A stretch of DNA of 26,587 nucleotides from JBDKUD01 sp039679805 (GCA_039679805.1 JBDKUD010000407.1:1-26587); one strand, 5' to 3'. Shown: positions 6,976 through 14,673, counted from the first letter of the stretch. Notes: generated from the sequence alone by a model not told the origin. Program-made: numbers and translations.

Positions 6976-9210
6976 CTAGCCCAGATTATCCTTTGGATAT
7001 AGTTTTTCTAATTGTACCTGATCAATCAAAATTTCCCGTTTCTTATTATTGTCAAGTTCAGATACAATTCCTCTTTCCTCCATTAGATCTACCAATCGGG
7101 CGGCTCGGGAATATCCTATACGAAGCTTTCTCTGCAACATTGAAACAGATGCCTTCTCAGCATCAACAAAAACTTGTACCGCATCCCAGAACAATTCATC
7201 TCCATAATCAAGATCTGCTTGTTGTAAGGTTATTGCCAAATCTTGATTCATTTCCTGGTTGTCCTGGTCCGGTACCTGTTCCTTAATATAATTGACAGTA
7301 TTCTCTATATCGCTATCAGATACAAAAGCTCCCTGTACTCTATATGGTTTGTTTGCGCCTACCGGGAAAAACAGCATATCTCCCTTGCCCAGTAATTTTT
7401 CTGCTCCACCCATATCTAAAATGGTGCGGGAGTCAGCTTGAGATGAGACTGCAAATGCTATACGAGAAGGTATATTGGCCTTTATAACTCCGGTTACCAC
7501 ATCTACCGAAGGTCGTTGAGTTGCAACCACCAGATGCATTCCCGCTGCTCGAGCCATCTGCGCCAGACGACAAATAGAATCCTCTACTTCCACAGGGGCC
7601 ACCATCATCAAATCAGCTAATTCATCAATTACAATAACAATAAACGGCATGGGTTCCTTAACTGTTTGATTATAGCGATAAATATCACGAACACCTTTTT
7701 CTGCAAAAGATTTATAACGTTTGTCCATCTCGGTTACCATCCACCGGAGTACCACCGATGCCTTTTTGGGGTCAGTAACCACAGGAGTCATTAAGTGGGG
7801 AATTCCGTTATATACGGTTAGTTCAACCATTTTCGGGTCAATAAAAACCAGCCGCAGTTGTTCCGGTGCAGCATTAAATAACAGACTCATAATAATACTA
7901 TTTAAGCACACACTCTTGCCTGATCCCGTCGAACCGGCTATTAAGAGGTGAGGCATATCGCTTAACTTGGCAACTACAGGATTCCCTGCAATATCTTCAC
8001 CAAGTCCAAATGCCATGGGATTGTTTAATTTACTGAACGCTGCCGCAGACAGCAGATGCCTTAACCCTACACTGGATATTCGGCTGTTGGGAACCTCAAT
8101 ACCAATTGCAGATTTACCAGGTATAGGAGCCTCAATTCTAATTCCCGGCGCTGCCAGATTTAATTGCAGATCATCAGTAAGACTAATTATTTTGCTAATC
8201 TTAACTCCAGGAGCAGGTGAAAGTTCATACCTGGTTATGGCTGGACCGCAGCTAACTTGATTAACCTTTACACTAATACCAAAACTCGAAAAAGTATCTT
8301 CCAGAACCGCTATACTCTCCTTAATATTCTTCTTGTCGATAGTTCTTTCACTGCTAATTTCACCAAGTAACTCCAAGGGCGGATTCTTATACTCATAATT
8401 AGGCTCCTTGCGAGAATAAACAATCTCCAGCCGCTTCTTGCTTTCCTTTTCCTTCTCGACCGTTTCAATTTTAACAGGTGGTTTTGTAATCACTGGTTCA
8501 ACCTGTGGTGGTTCATTTCTTGCAGGAGTATGATTAATAATTACCGGTTCAGGTTTATCGACAGACCTGCTGTTTTCAATATGTTCATTGGGAAGATAAA
8601 CAAATGCAGTCGCCTGGTCAACAAACTTGCCGGCTTTTTCCCCAGTCCACCGTAGAATTTCGGACAGGGGACGGTTTATTACCATTACTAAACCCAGTAT
8701 AGCACTTACCATTATGCAAATTATCGCACCAATGTTACCAACCATTTTCAGTAAAACATAACCCAAGGCTCCTCCAACATATCCACCCCCCAAACCCCGG
8801 GTTCCTGCTTCCCAAGTATTCAAACCTAAGGGTATGAAGTACAAACTTATTATCAGTAGAACTGTAATTGCCAGCAATGTAACTCCGCTCATTCGTATAG
8901 ACCAAAATTTCTTAACTACCCCCAGGTGAATTGACCAACTCAGAAAATAAAATGACACCAGCATGGCAGCAGTACCAAAAATACTCTCCAACCCTTCCAT
9001 AATATATGTGCCCACCAGGCCAATAAACCTAGCATCACCGGGAAGACCCTGGTAATTTCTCAGACATACAAAAATAAAAACTGCCAGCATCAAAAATATT
9101 ATTGACACAACCTCTTCTTTAAAAAAGGAGGTTGTGGGCTTTTCCTTTAAGCGCGGACTTGAATCCTCAACCGGCTTAATTGCAGTTTTCTTTTTCCGGC
9201 TATTCTTCAT
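6976..9210 (-). CDS. ftsK: DNA translocase FtsK/SpoIIIE
   Basis: A 744-residue DNA pump of the FtsK/SpoIIIE/HerA family, which moves chromosomal DNA through the division or sporulation septum. An N-terminal membrane domain with about four helices (residues 35-185) is followed by a proline-rich linker (about 215-270). The motor has Walker A GSTGSGKS (about 426-433) and Walker B VIVIDELADL. The C-terminal gamma winged helix (DELFWDAVQVFVDAEKASVS..., about 665-730) reads orienting sequences. The position after tepA/ylzJ in the backbone order matches spoIIIE of Bacillus. I chose the ATG at 9210 with GAGAGGTG just upstream; the longer TTG start at 9231 has no ribosome binding site. Confidence 0.96.
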   Translation of the reverse strand: MKNSRKKKTAIKPVEDSSPRLKEKPTTSFFKEEVVSIIFLMLAVFIFVCLRNYQGLPGDARFIGLVGTYIMEGLESIFGTAAMLVSFYFLSWSIHLGVVKKFWSIRMSGVTLLAITVLLIISLYFIPLGLNTWEAGTRGLGGGYVGGALGYVLLKMVGNIGAIICIMVSAILGLVMVINRPLSEILRWTGEKAGKFVDQATAFVYLPNEHIENSRSVDKPEPVIINHTPARNEPPQVEPVITKPPVKIETVEKEKESKKRLEIVYSRKEPNYEYKNPPLELLGEISSERTIDKKNIKESIAVLEDTFSSFGISVKVNQVSCGPAITRYELSPAPGVKISKIISLTDDLQLNLAAPGIRIEAPIPGKSAIGIEVPNSRISSVGLRHLLSAAAFSKLNNPMAFGLGEDIAGNPVVAKLSDMPHLLIAGSTGSGKSVCLNSIIMSLLFNAAPEQLRLVFIDPKMVELTVYNGIPHLMTPVVTDPKKASVVLRWMVTEMDKRYKSFAEKGVRDIYRYNQTVKEPMPFIVIVIDELADLMMVAPVEVEDSICRLAQMARAAGMHLVVATQRPSVDVVTGVIKANIPSRIAFAVSSQADSRTILDMGGAEKLLGKGDMLFFPVGANKPYRVQGAFVSDSDIENTVNYIKEQVPDQDNQEMNQDLAITLQQADLDYGDELFWDAVQVFVDAEKASVSMLQRKLRIGYSRAARLVDLMEERGIVSELDNNKKREILIDQVQLEKLYPKDNLG

Positions 9211-9293
9211 AACACCTCTCGCTCTCCCCAATACATTTGGCTGTATTAACTAGATTCTTTTAATGGCAGCTCTTTTCCTTCTATAGAAAATAC

Positions 9294-9319
9294 AAAAAAC
9301 AGGGGATAATTCCCCTGTT
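9294..9319 (-). terminator. Rho-independent terminator after uppP
   Basis: On the minus strand, AACAGGGGA-ATTA-TCCCCTGTT is followed by TTTTTT-rich sequence. It starts 18 bases after the uppP stop, so ftsK downstream needs its own promoter. Confidence 0.88.
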
Positions 9320-9336
9320 CACGACAAAACGTTATC

Positions 9337-10119
9337 TTAATATGCAAAATAAGCTATCAGAGTTAATACTCCTGCAATCCAACAATAATAAGAAAAAATT
9401 GATAATCGGCCTTTGCGCACCATTTTCATTACAATTTTAATGGCCAGATAACCAGATATGGCAGCAATGGCCGGCCCAAGTATATAGGGTAACAAATTCT
9501 GGTTTCCAAATCCCTGTCCGACCAAATCTTTTAGTTGCAGTACTCCTGCCCCTAAAATTACTGGAATTGACAATAAAAACGAATATCGGGCCGCAAAATC
9601 ACGGTCTAATCCGGCCAAGAGTCCACCAGCTATAGTTGAACCCGAACGAGAAATACCAGGAACTATAGCCACAGCTTGAATAATACCTATAAATAAAACA
9701 TCCCAATACGTAGTTTCCCGGGGACCTTTTTCGAACAGACTATGACTCGACATATTTTCCGAAAGCATCAAAACTACACCGGTAAATAAAAGACCAATTC
9801 CCACTACCAACAAAGACTCAAAAGCTTTTTCAAAAAGTGGTTGCAGCAAAACCCCGGCCAATCCAGCAGGAATACAACCAACCAAAATAAGATAAGTTAG
9901 TTTGGAAAAAGGCCGCCTGATTATCTTATAAATATCATCCCAAAAGGCTACAAAAACAGCTACTAAAGTTCCCCAATGAACCAAAACATCAAAGGCTAAA
10001 GGAGCTTCCTTTATTCCAAATAAATGTTGAAAAATTACCAGGTGCCCTGAACTGCTGACCGGCAAAAATTCAGTTAAACCCTGTACAAGTCCTAACCATA
10101 AAGCTTGAATAGTAGTCAC
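9337..10119 (-). CDS. uppP: Undecaprenyl-diphosphate phosphatase (UppP/BacA)
   Basis: A 260-residue polytopic membrane enzyme that dephosphorylates undecaprenyl diphosphate so the lipid carrier can be reused in wall synthesis; overproduction in other bacteria gives bacitracin resistance. The family signatures are present: GLVQGLTEFLPVSSSGH near the N-terminus and PGISRSGST in the middle, with about eight hydrophobic helices. The start is the GTG at 10119, giving MTTIQALWLG, with GGAGG 8 bases upstream. A longer TTG start at 10134 lies inside the ribosome binding site and is rejected. It has its own promoter and terminator, so it is a single-gene unit between the agr-linked solute-binding protein and ftsK. 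Confidence 0.95.
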   Translation of the reverse strand: MTTIQALWLGLVQGLTEFLPVSSSGHLVIFQHLFGIKEAPLAFDVLVHWGTLVAVFVAFWDDIYKIIRRPFSKLTYLILVGCIPAGLAGVLLQPLFEKAFESLLVVGIGLLFTGVVLMLSENMSSHSLFEKGPRETTYWDVLFIGIIQAVAIVPGISRSGSTIAGGLLAGLDRDFAARYSFLLSIPVILGAGVLQLKDLVGQGFGNQNLLPYILGPAIAAISGYLAIKIVMKMVRKGRLSIFSYYCWIAGVLTLIAYFAY

Positions 10120-10150
10120 TACCAATTCCTCCAATAAAAATATCTTAATA

Positions 10151-10159
10151 ATTATAGCA
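10151..10159 (-). promoter_or_regulatory. Extended -10 promoter element for uppP
   Basis: TGCTATAAT on the minus strand is an extended -10 (TGnTATAAT), placing a start of transcription about 25 bases before the GTG of uppP. No strong -35 is seen, as is common for extended -10 promoters. Confidence 0.6.
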
Positions 10160-10216
10160 CAGCCAAGCAGTAAATATTACTAAAACTAAGGAAAAAGGAA
10201 GTTGTACAGCAATTAA

Positions 10217-11362
10217 CTACTCTCTTTCTATCACTCCATCATTACCGAACCATTTCCGGTAGATAGTATCGTATTGTCCGCTGTCCTGAATCTTTTGCAA
10301 GCCGGAATTGAATTGTGCCAGCAGTTGTTCGTCCTCCAGGCGGACCATTATACCGTATTGATTCGTATTGGTGTTAATGAGACCAGCAACTTTTAAATTG
10401 CAGCCCTCATTACATTTTATATAATACGAGCTAGAGGATCGAAAATTTAAAACTGCATCCAAAGTCCCTATTTCCAACTGGGTAAACATTGACATTGGGG
10501 ATTCGAAACATACAACATTGGTAGAATTATTTCTTTCTTTAAGTTTATTGGCATACTCGTTGCCTATTGAGCCAACTTCAACCCCAATAATCTTGCCGGT
10601 CAGGTCATCTATTTTTTGTATTACATGATTATTATTTTTGGTTACTATACACAAACCTTCAGTATAATAGGGTTCGCTAAAAGCAACCACTTCTTTACGG
10701 GGTTCAATAATAGCAACGGCAGAAATTACTGCATCTGCTTTTCCTTCACGCAAGGCTGGAATAAGCTCATCAAAGCCAAGATAATATATATCAATATCCA
10801 TACCTTGTTGATTAGCAATAGCGTGTATAATATCCATATCAAACCCCTGTAACTGGCCATCTTTTGTAAATTCAAAAGGCGTATAGGTAGGTTCGGTAGC
10901 TATTCTTACTTTTTTAGAAATTTCCCCTCCAATAATAACTAGCTGCTGGTTACCATCCCAATCTAACTTTCTGCCCAATTGGCTAGCCAGAAAACGTACT
11001 GGAACCATAGTATTCCCCTGAATTAAACAGGCGGGAATATCTAATTCTGTTTTCTGACCGTTAACCACAGCATCATGTGCTCCAACTTTAAATACTATTT
11101 CTGTATTACCCCTGGAAACTACAGCACTTTGATCATAACCTTGCCAGTTAACTGAACATCCCAATGCCTCGGCTACCATCCGCAATGGTACCATGGTTCT
11201 TCCCTGCAGTATAATGGGATTGGGCTGACACGATAAAACTAAATTATTAACCTGTATTTGAACTACCCCTTGACTTGCTTGCGCACATTGTAAGCCCGCC
11301 ATGGTTATAATTAAACTCATAAAAATAATCCCGATTAATTTGTTGGTATAGCCATTTGACAA
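10217..11362 (-). CDS. Secreted solute-binding protein (SBP_bac_3) with N-terminal copper-amine-oxidase-N-like (stalk) domain
   Basis: A 381-residue secreted protein. The signal peptide is residues 1-29 with a likely cut after AQA; the only nearby cysteine has Gln at -1, so it is not a good lipobox. Residues 35-145 hold the two-part copper-amine-oxidase-N/stalk pattern (GRTMVPLRMVAEALG..., then GNTMVPVRFLASQLG). Residues 152-375 are a family 3 amino-acid-type periplasmic binding domain (RIATEPTYTPFEF, GFDMDIIHAIA, DAVISA, PYYTEG). No permease or ATPase gene is adjacent, so it is either an orphan transporter subunit or an extracellular sensor. The start is TTG with AGGAGG 7 bases upstream. It lies 76 bases after agrD, behind a hairpin, and may be read from the agrD promoter; this link is inference. 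Confidence 0.85.
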   Translation of the reverse strand: MSNGYTNKLIGIIFMSLIITMAGLQCAQASQGVVQIQVNNLVLSCQPNPIILQGRTMVPLRMVAEALGCSVNWQGYDQSAVVSRGNTEIVFKVGAHDAVVNGQKTELDIPACLIQGNTMVPVRFLASQLGRKLDWDGNQQLVIIGGEISKKVRIATEPTYTPFEFTKDGQLQGFDMDIIHAIANQQGMDIDIYYLGFDELIPALREGKADAVISAVAIIEPRKEVVAFSEPYYTEGLCIVTKNNNHVIQKIDDLTGKIIGVEVGSIGNEYANKLKERNNSTNVVCFESPMSMFTQLEIGTLDAVLNFRSSSSYYIKCNEGCNLKVAGLINTNTNQYGIMVRLEDEQLLAQFNSGLQKIQDSGQYDTIYRKWFGNDGVIERE

Positions 11363-11395
11363 GACACTACCTCCTAATTAATAGTACAAACAATT

Positions 11396-11426
11396 CAGCA
11401 GTGAGCTTGAAGAAAGCTCACTGCTG
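11396..11426 (-). terminator. Strong hairpin between agrD and the solute-binding gene (terminator or attenuator)
   Basis: A perfect 13-bp stem, CAGCAGTGAGCTT with AAGCTCACTGCTG, around a 5-base loop begins 12 bases after the agrD stop. On the minus strand the stem is followed by AATTGTTTGT, only a weak T tract. It may terminate partially or stabilise the agrD transcript rather than stop transcription fully. Confidence 0.6.
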
Positions 11427-11438
11427 AGATTATCAGGC

Positions 11439-11558
11439 CTATTCGGGTATTCTGGGTTGATACCAGTGAAATAAACAAGCCGGTTGTGCCCCAGCATTAG
11501 CTACGAATAATAAAAAAACTGATAAGGAACGCAATAGAAACATCTTTGATTTACCCAT
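11439..11558 (-). CDS. agrD: Cyclic (thio)lactone autoinducer prepeptide, AgrD family
   Basis: A 39-residue prepeptide with the three AgrD parts: a short basic, amphipathic/hydrophobic leader (residues 1-20, MGKSKMFLLRSLS...), a core around Cys28, and an acidic-ended tail. The end reads ACLFHWYQPRIPE, which lines up with clostridial AgrD peptides (for example ACLWFT-HQPEEP, recalled from C. perfringens). That predicts a five-residue thiolactone ring C28-L-F-H-W32 and a removed tail YQPRIPE. AgrB would cut after W32 and close the ring; the leader is removed on export. The ATG at 11558 has GGAAGGAGG 8 bases upstream. A longer frame (ATG at 11624/TTG region) runs through the promoter and is rejected. 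It is separated from agrA by a terminator and has its own upstream direct repeats. Family assignment is strong; the ring boundaries are inferred. Confidence 0.9.
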   Translation of the reverse strand: MGKSKMFLLRSLSVFLLFVANAGAQPACLFHWYQPRIPE

Positions 11559-11597
11559 TATTTCCGCCTCCTTCCATTTTTCAAGTAGTATATACAG

Positions 11598-11627
11598 TAT
11601 ATATAACAACCGATAACTTGATTTCAA
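11598..11627 (-). promoter_or_regulatory. Candidate agrD promoter
   Basis: On the minus strand TTGAAA (11627-11622) is followed after 16 to 18 bases by TATATA/TATACT-like sequence (11605-11598). The likely transcription start is about 30-35 bases before the agrD ATG. The -35 lies immediately downstream of the paired direct repeats, as expected for a promoter activated by a LytTR regulator. Confidence 0.5.
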
Positions 11628-11636
11628 GTGTTTTAC

Positions 11637-11670
11637 GCCGAATGGGTCAAAATCAATGCCGAATGGGTCA
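11637..11670 (-). promoter_or_regulatory. Paired LytTR-type operator (13-base direct repeat, 21-base period) upstream of agrD
   Basis: TGACCCATTCGGC occurs twice on the minus strand (11670-11658 and 11649-11637) with an 8-base gap, so the copies are spaced exactly 21 bases, two helical turns. LytTR-domain activators such as AgrA bind two direct repeats with this spacing just upstream of a -35. Position, spacing and the nearby LytTR gene agree. That AgrA of this locus binds here is inference. Confidence 0.7.
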
Positions 11671-11696
11671 TTTTATGTTAGAAAATTTTAACCACT

Positions 11697-11724
11697 AAAA
11701 AACCAATCGACAAAAATCGATTGG
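11697..11724 (-). terminator. Rho-independent terminator after agrA
   Basis: On the minus strand CCAATCGA-TTTTTG-TCGATTGG, a perfect 8-bp stem, is followed by TTTTTT. It lies about 60 bases after the agrA stop and isolates agrCBA from agrD. Confidence 0.85.
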
Positions 11725-11784
11725 CTGCATCACTAATATGTATTTTTAATGGTAATTAATAACCCGTTGGCTGAAAATTATAAT

Positions 11785-12504
11785 TTATAGATTATGAAGT
11801 TTATCCTTTAGAACTTTTACTTTTTGTCTGCTTAACAATATTTTTTCTCCAGAAGTTAATACTAACTGGTAAGTGCGCCCGGAATTGCTAATTTCTTTTA
11901 TGAAAGCAAGATTAACCAGATAGCTGCGATGACATCGGTAGAATCCATATGGCTCTAACTTTCTCTCATAAGTATACATATCGGATCTAATCATATACGT
12001 ATCGTTTAATGTCTTAATCAATATTCCAGGTTTACTGCTTTCAACATAGAGAATTTTACCAGGCCTCAGAAAAATCTCTTGTTTATGAGTCTCTATCGAT
12101 ATAGGGATTTCTGCAGGTAATATATTTGATACTCCAGGCTGTATTTGGTCCCGCAGTTTCCTGACGGTTTTCTTAATTCTCTCTTCATTAAATGGCTTGA
12201 GTATATAGTCAAACGAATATAGCTCAAATGCTTCAAGCGCATAATCAGGGTATGCGGTCGCGAAAATGATATATAAATCTTGGTATTTTTCAGTTAGGTA
12301 GCGGGCTAGTTCCAATCCGTTCATTTGGGGCATGTCGATATCCAGAAATATTACCTGCGGATGAAAGATTTCCATCGTTTTAAGCGCTTCATTACCACTT
12401 GAAACAACATCAGTTACATAAACTCCAGGAACTGCTTCGATGATCATTTTTAAATAATGACCAATTGACGGTTCATCATCGACGATAAGTGCTTTAAGAT
12501 TCAT
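11785..12504 (-). CDS. agrA: LytTR-family response regulator (AgrA-like)
   Basis: A 239-residue two-component regulator. The receiver domain (about 3-120) has the acidic pair D9/D10, phosphoacceptor D55 in IFLDIDMPQMNG, and the conserved lysine in DYILKPF. The C-terminal LytTR DNA-binding domain (about 135-235) has the typical stretches ILYVESSKPGILI, GFYRCHRSYLVNLAFIKEI and GEKILLSRQKVKVLKDKL. It should be phosphorylated by the adjacent AgrC-like kinase and bind paired direct repeats, a candidate pair of which lies upstream of agrD. Its ATG overlaps the agrB stop (ATGA), so the two are translationally coupled. Confidence 0.92.
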   Translation of the reverse strand: MNLKALIVDDEPSIGHYLKMIIEAVPGVYVTDVVSSGNEALKTMEIFHPQVIFLDIDMPQMNGLELARYLTEKYQDLYIIFATAYPDYALEAFELYSFDYILKPFNEERIKKTVRKLRDQIQPGVSNILPAEIPISIETHKQEIFLRPGKILYVESSKPGILIKTLNDTYMIRSDMYTYERKLEPYGFYRCHRSYLVNLAFIKEISNSGRTYQLVLTSGEKILLSRQKVKVLKDKLHNL

Positions 12505-13142
12505 ACTTCTTTTTCTCCGTTTAACGAAAAGCTTAAAATGCGGTCAACGAAGTGCATAAACCTGTAACCTGTCGGGGCTACAGTAAAGGCTTGTGCTGCT
12601 ATGCCTGTTGCTATCGGCATAACAAAAGGAGTCAAAAGTTCTGTATTAGAAAAGATTATCATAATCAAACCATATATAAGTATAATCATAATAGAAAGTT
12701 TCTTAAATCGTTCTCGTTCGTCATTACTTCTTATAGGTTTATTTTCGGTTTCACCGGGAGCATATTTCCAGGCTATGGACATGCACGATATAAATGAAAT
12801 ACCTGCGATAATGTATAACCACTGGTTTAGCCAGGGATTCAGCCAGTGAACTCCCCACCCCAACAGAAGAAACCAAATTGTTCCCCCTATTAAACAGCGA
12901 TAGTACTTGCTGCAATGCTCACCGCCTGATGCTAAGCGTAAAATACCTGCTGTAACTGATATAGTAAGAACTTCAGGCAAAACTCCGAATAACCATGACA
13001 ATAACACCAAGCAGACAACTTTAATAAGTTCACCCAATAGAATTTCCATTCCATAAGCCATACGAAGTTCCTGCCGCTGGGTACTTCCAACCTCCCGTGC
13101 CAGATAGGAGGCAAATTTTACTGCAACTTCGTGTATACTCAA
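12501..13142 (-). CDS. agrB: Accessory gene regulator AgrB (autoinducer-processing membrane endopeptidase)
   Basis: A 213-residue membrane cysteine protease that trims the AgrD C-terminal tail and forms the thiolactone ring. The family signature is intact: R69, G73-G74, catalytic H76 and catalytic C83, with the same 7-residue His-Cys spacing as S. aureus H77/C84. Five to six hydrophobic segments are present. The start is TTG and overlaps the agrC stop as TTGA, with AAAGGAG about 9 bases upstream; its own stop overlaps agrA. In most agr loci agrB is next to agrD, but here agrD lies about 940 bases downstream, beyond agrA. Confidence 0.94.
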   Translation of the reverse strand: MSIHEVAVKFASYLAREVGSTQRQELRMAYGMEILLGELIKVVCLVLLSWLFGVLPEVLTISVTAGILRLASGGEHCSKYYRCLIGGTIWFLLLGWGVHWLNPWLNQWLYIIAGISFISCMSIAWKYAPGETENKPIRSNDERERFKKLSIMIILIYGLIMIIFSNTELLTPFVMPIATGIAAQAFTVAPTGYRFMHFVDRILSFSLNGEKEV

Positions 13143-14491
13143 GCTAATTTTCTCCTTTGTAAATCATTGGGATAACATATTGTAAAGCGGGTTCCCCTTT
13201 GCTGGTGACTGCTTAAAAGAACCAATCCCTGGTACTTCTCTACCTGGTATTTTACCGACGCCAGACCAATTCCCCGTTTAGTTTCACTTTTTGTGGAAAA
13301 ACCGGGCTCAAACACTTTATCCCTTATCTCAAGAGGAATCCAACCTGGGTTTTGAGTCTGGATAATAAAATATCCAGATTTCTCGAATATTTTCAGCTTA
13401 ACAGTCCTCCTTTCAGGTTCCAGATCGCTTACCGCTTCCATGGCATTATTAAGTAAATTGCCAACAACTGCTACTAACTCCAGCGATGGAACCGTCAAAG
13501 ATGATAGATTTGATTCCGTAATTATTTCAAAAGATATGTTACGAGCTGTGGCCGCACTAATTTGAACAAGTAATAAAGCACTTAATTCAGGTATAGCAAG
13601 GTGTATAATATCACCGGTTATCTGTACATCCTTGTAGAGTCGTCCCATATACTCCTTAACTTGATCAGTCTGTCCCAGGCTGATTAATCCGTAGATGACC
13701 TGCAGGTGGTTGATAAAATCATGACGCTGAGCTTTAATGATTTGCATCATCTCTTGTAAATTGCTGATATAAGCCTGCTGCGAGTCCAGTAATTGCTCCT
13801 GTTTTTTTCTGGAAAGCATTTGTCCGCTCAGAATTATTGATAATACAACTCCGATCATAATAACCATTAACAGAGCAATAGGAATTGAATTCGAAGAAGT
13901 TACATTCATTTTAGACTCCAGAAGCAGCTGGTAGTGGAATCCCATAACCACAAGAAAAACCGTAATACCCATAATGAATAACGGTTTACCATAAATTCTT
14001 ATATTATGCATACCTTCTATAATTATTAATTTATAACTATTTATTAAATTAATACCTCGCTGTTTAAATAACACAGCTATTGCCGTAAGAAAGGCAAATT
14101 CGGGAAGGGGATATAATACCCGCAAAATTGGATTACTCATGGCTTCCCAGGCAGATGTCCCGGTAAGCCCGTTTATTAGTACACTAAACACTGCTTCCGA
14201 TATACTTACACATAAAAAGCCAATTATTATGCTAGCCAGAGCTAAAGATATTGGAAGATTGCATACATAATAGAGCAGAAGTACTAGTATCGGGAGTTGA
14301 ATAAAAACGTTGAATCCGGGTGATAATGGCAAAAACCTAACGAAGAAACTCAGGATCGAACCAGCAAGAGCGACTAACATAACCTTCCTGGATGGTGGAT
14401 TGCAATCTATTAATATCAATCCCATATATATCAAAAGCAGAGTTTCCGGGAACGACTGAAGAAAAATTAAGTATAAAGGCATTCGGTCCAT
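13139..14491 (-). CDS. agrC: AgrC-like sensor histidine kinase
   Basis: A 450-residue kinase. Residues 1-225 hold six or seven membrane helices forming the peptide sensor. The dimerisation/phosphotransfer helix has R256-H257-D258 in AQRHDFINHLQ, the SpoOB/AgrC-type H box, with H257 the phosphoacceptor. The HATPase domain has the N box NLLNNAMEA (345-353) and the G box KRGIGLASVKYQV near residue 405. The expected role is to sense the cyclic peptide made from AgrD by AgrB and to phosphorylate the LytTR regulator encoded two genes downstream. It is first in a tightly coupled agrC-agrB-agrA unit, preceded by the terminator of the ylzJ-like gene, so transcription starts in the 250-base gap upstream. 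GGGGTAGGA precedes the ATG. Confidence 0.9.
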   Translation of the reverse strand: MDRMPLYLIFLQSFPETLLLIYMGLILIDCNPPSRKVMLVALAGSILSFFVRFLPLSPGFNVFIQLPILVLLLYYVCNLPISLALASIIIGFLCVSISEAVFSVLINGLTGTSAWEAMSNPILRVLYPLPEFAFLTAIAVLFKQRGINLINSYKLIIIEGMHNIRIYGKPLFIMGITVFLVVMGFHYQLLLESKMNVTSSNSIPIALLMVIMIGVVLSIILSGQMLSRKKQEQLLDSQQAYISNLQEMMQIIKAQRHDFINHLQVIYGLISLGQTDQVKEYMGRLYKDVQITGDIIHLAIPELSALLLVQISAATARNISFEIITESNLSSLTVPSLELVAVVGNLLNNAMEAVSDLEPERRTVKLKIFEKSGYFIIQTQNPGWIPLEIRDKVFEPGFSTKSETKRGIGLASVKYQVEKYQGLVLLSSHQQRGTRFTICYPNDLQRRKLA

Positions 14492-14673
14492 AACTTACTA
14501 TCCTACCCCTTTATGGGCTACAACCTGATGTCTTTATATTAACAGCTGCAATCAGCATTGTAAGCCAAATTCCTACAATATGGACTATTTATAATAATTG
14601 TGACATATTTAATGTAATATGTAAATTGCTTGTATTTTACTATATTACTTAATCTACTAAAAACTCATACTAA

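Noticed and set aside
11439..11627. Longer 62-residue version of the autoinducer prepeptide.
   Set aside because: The extra 23 codons run through the candidate promoter and the GGAAGGAGG ribosome binding site; the 39-residue form from 11558 has perfect spacing and the typical AgrD length.
12932..13114. Second minus-strand frame inside agrB.
   Set aside because: It is an alternative frame of agrB, whose own frame carries the conserved R-GG-H-C catalytic motif.
14492..14673. A LytTR repeat or clear sigma-A promoter upstream of agrC.
   Set aside because: I looked for a copy of TGACCCATTCGGC or another 21-base-period repeat and found none. TTACAA with ATATAA at 18 bases is too weak to list.
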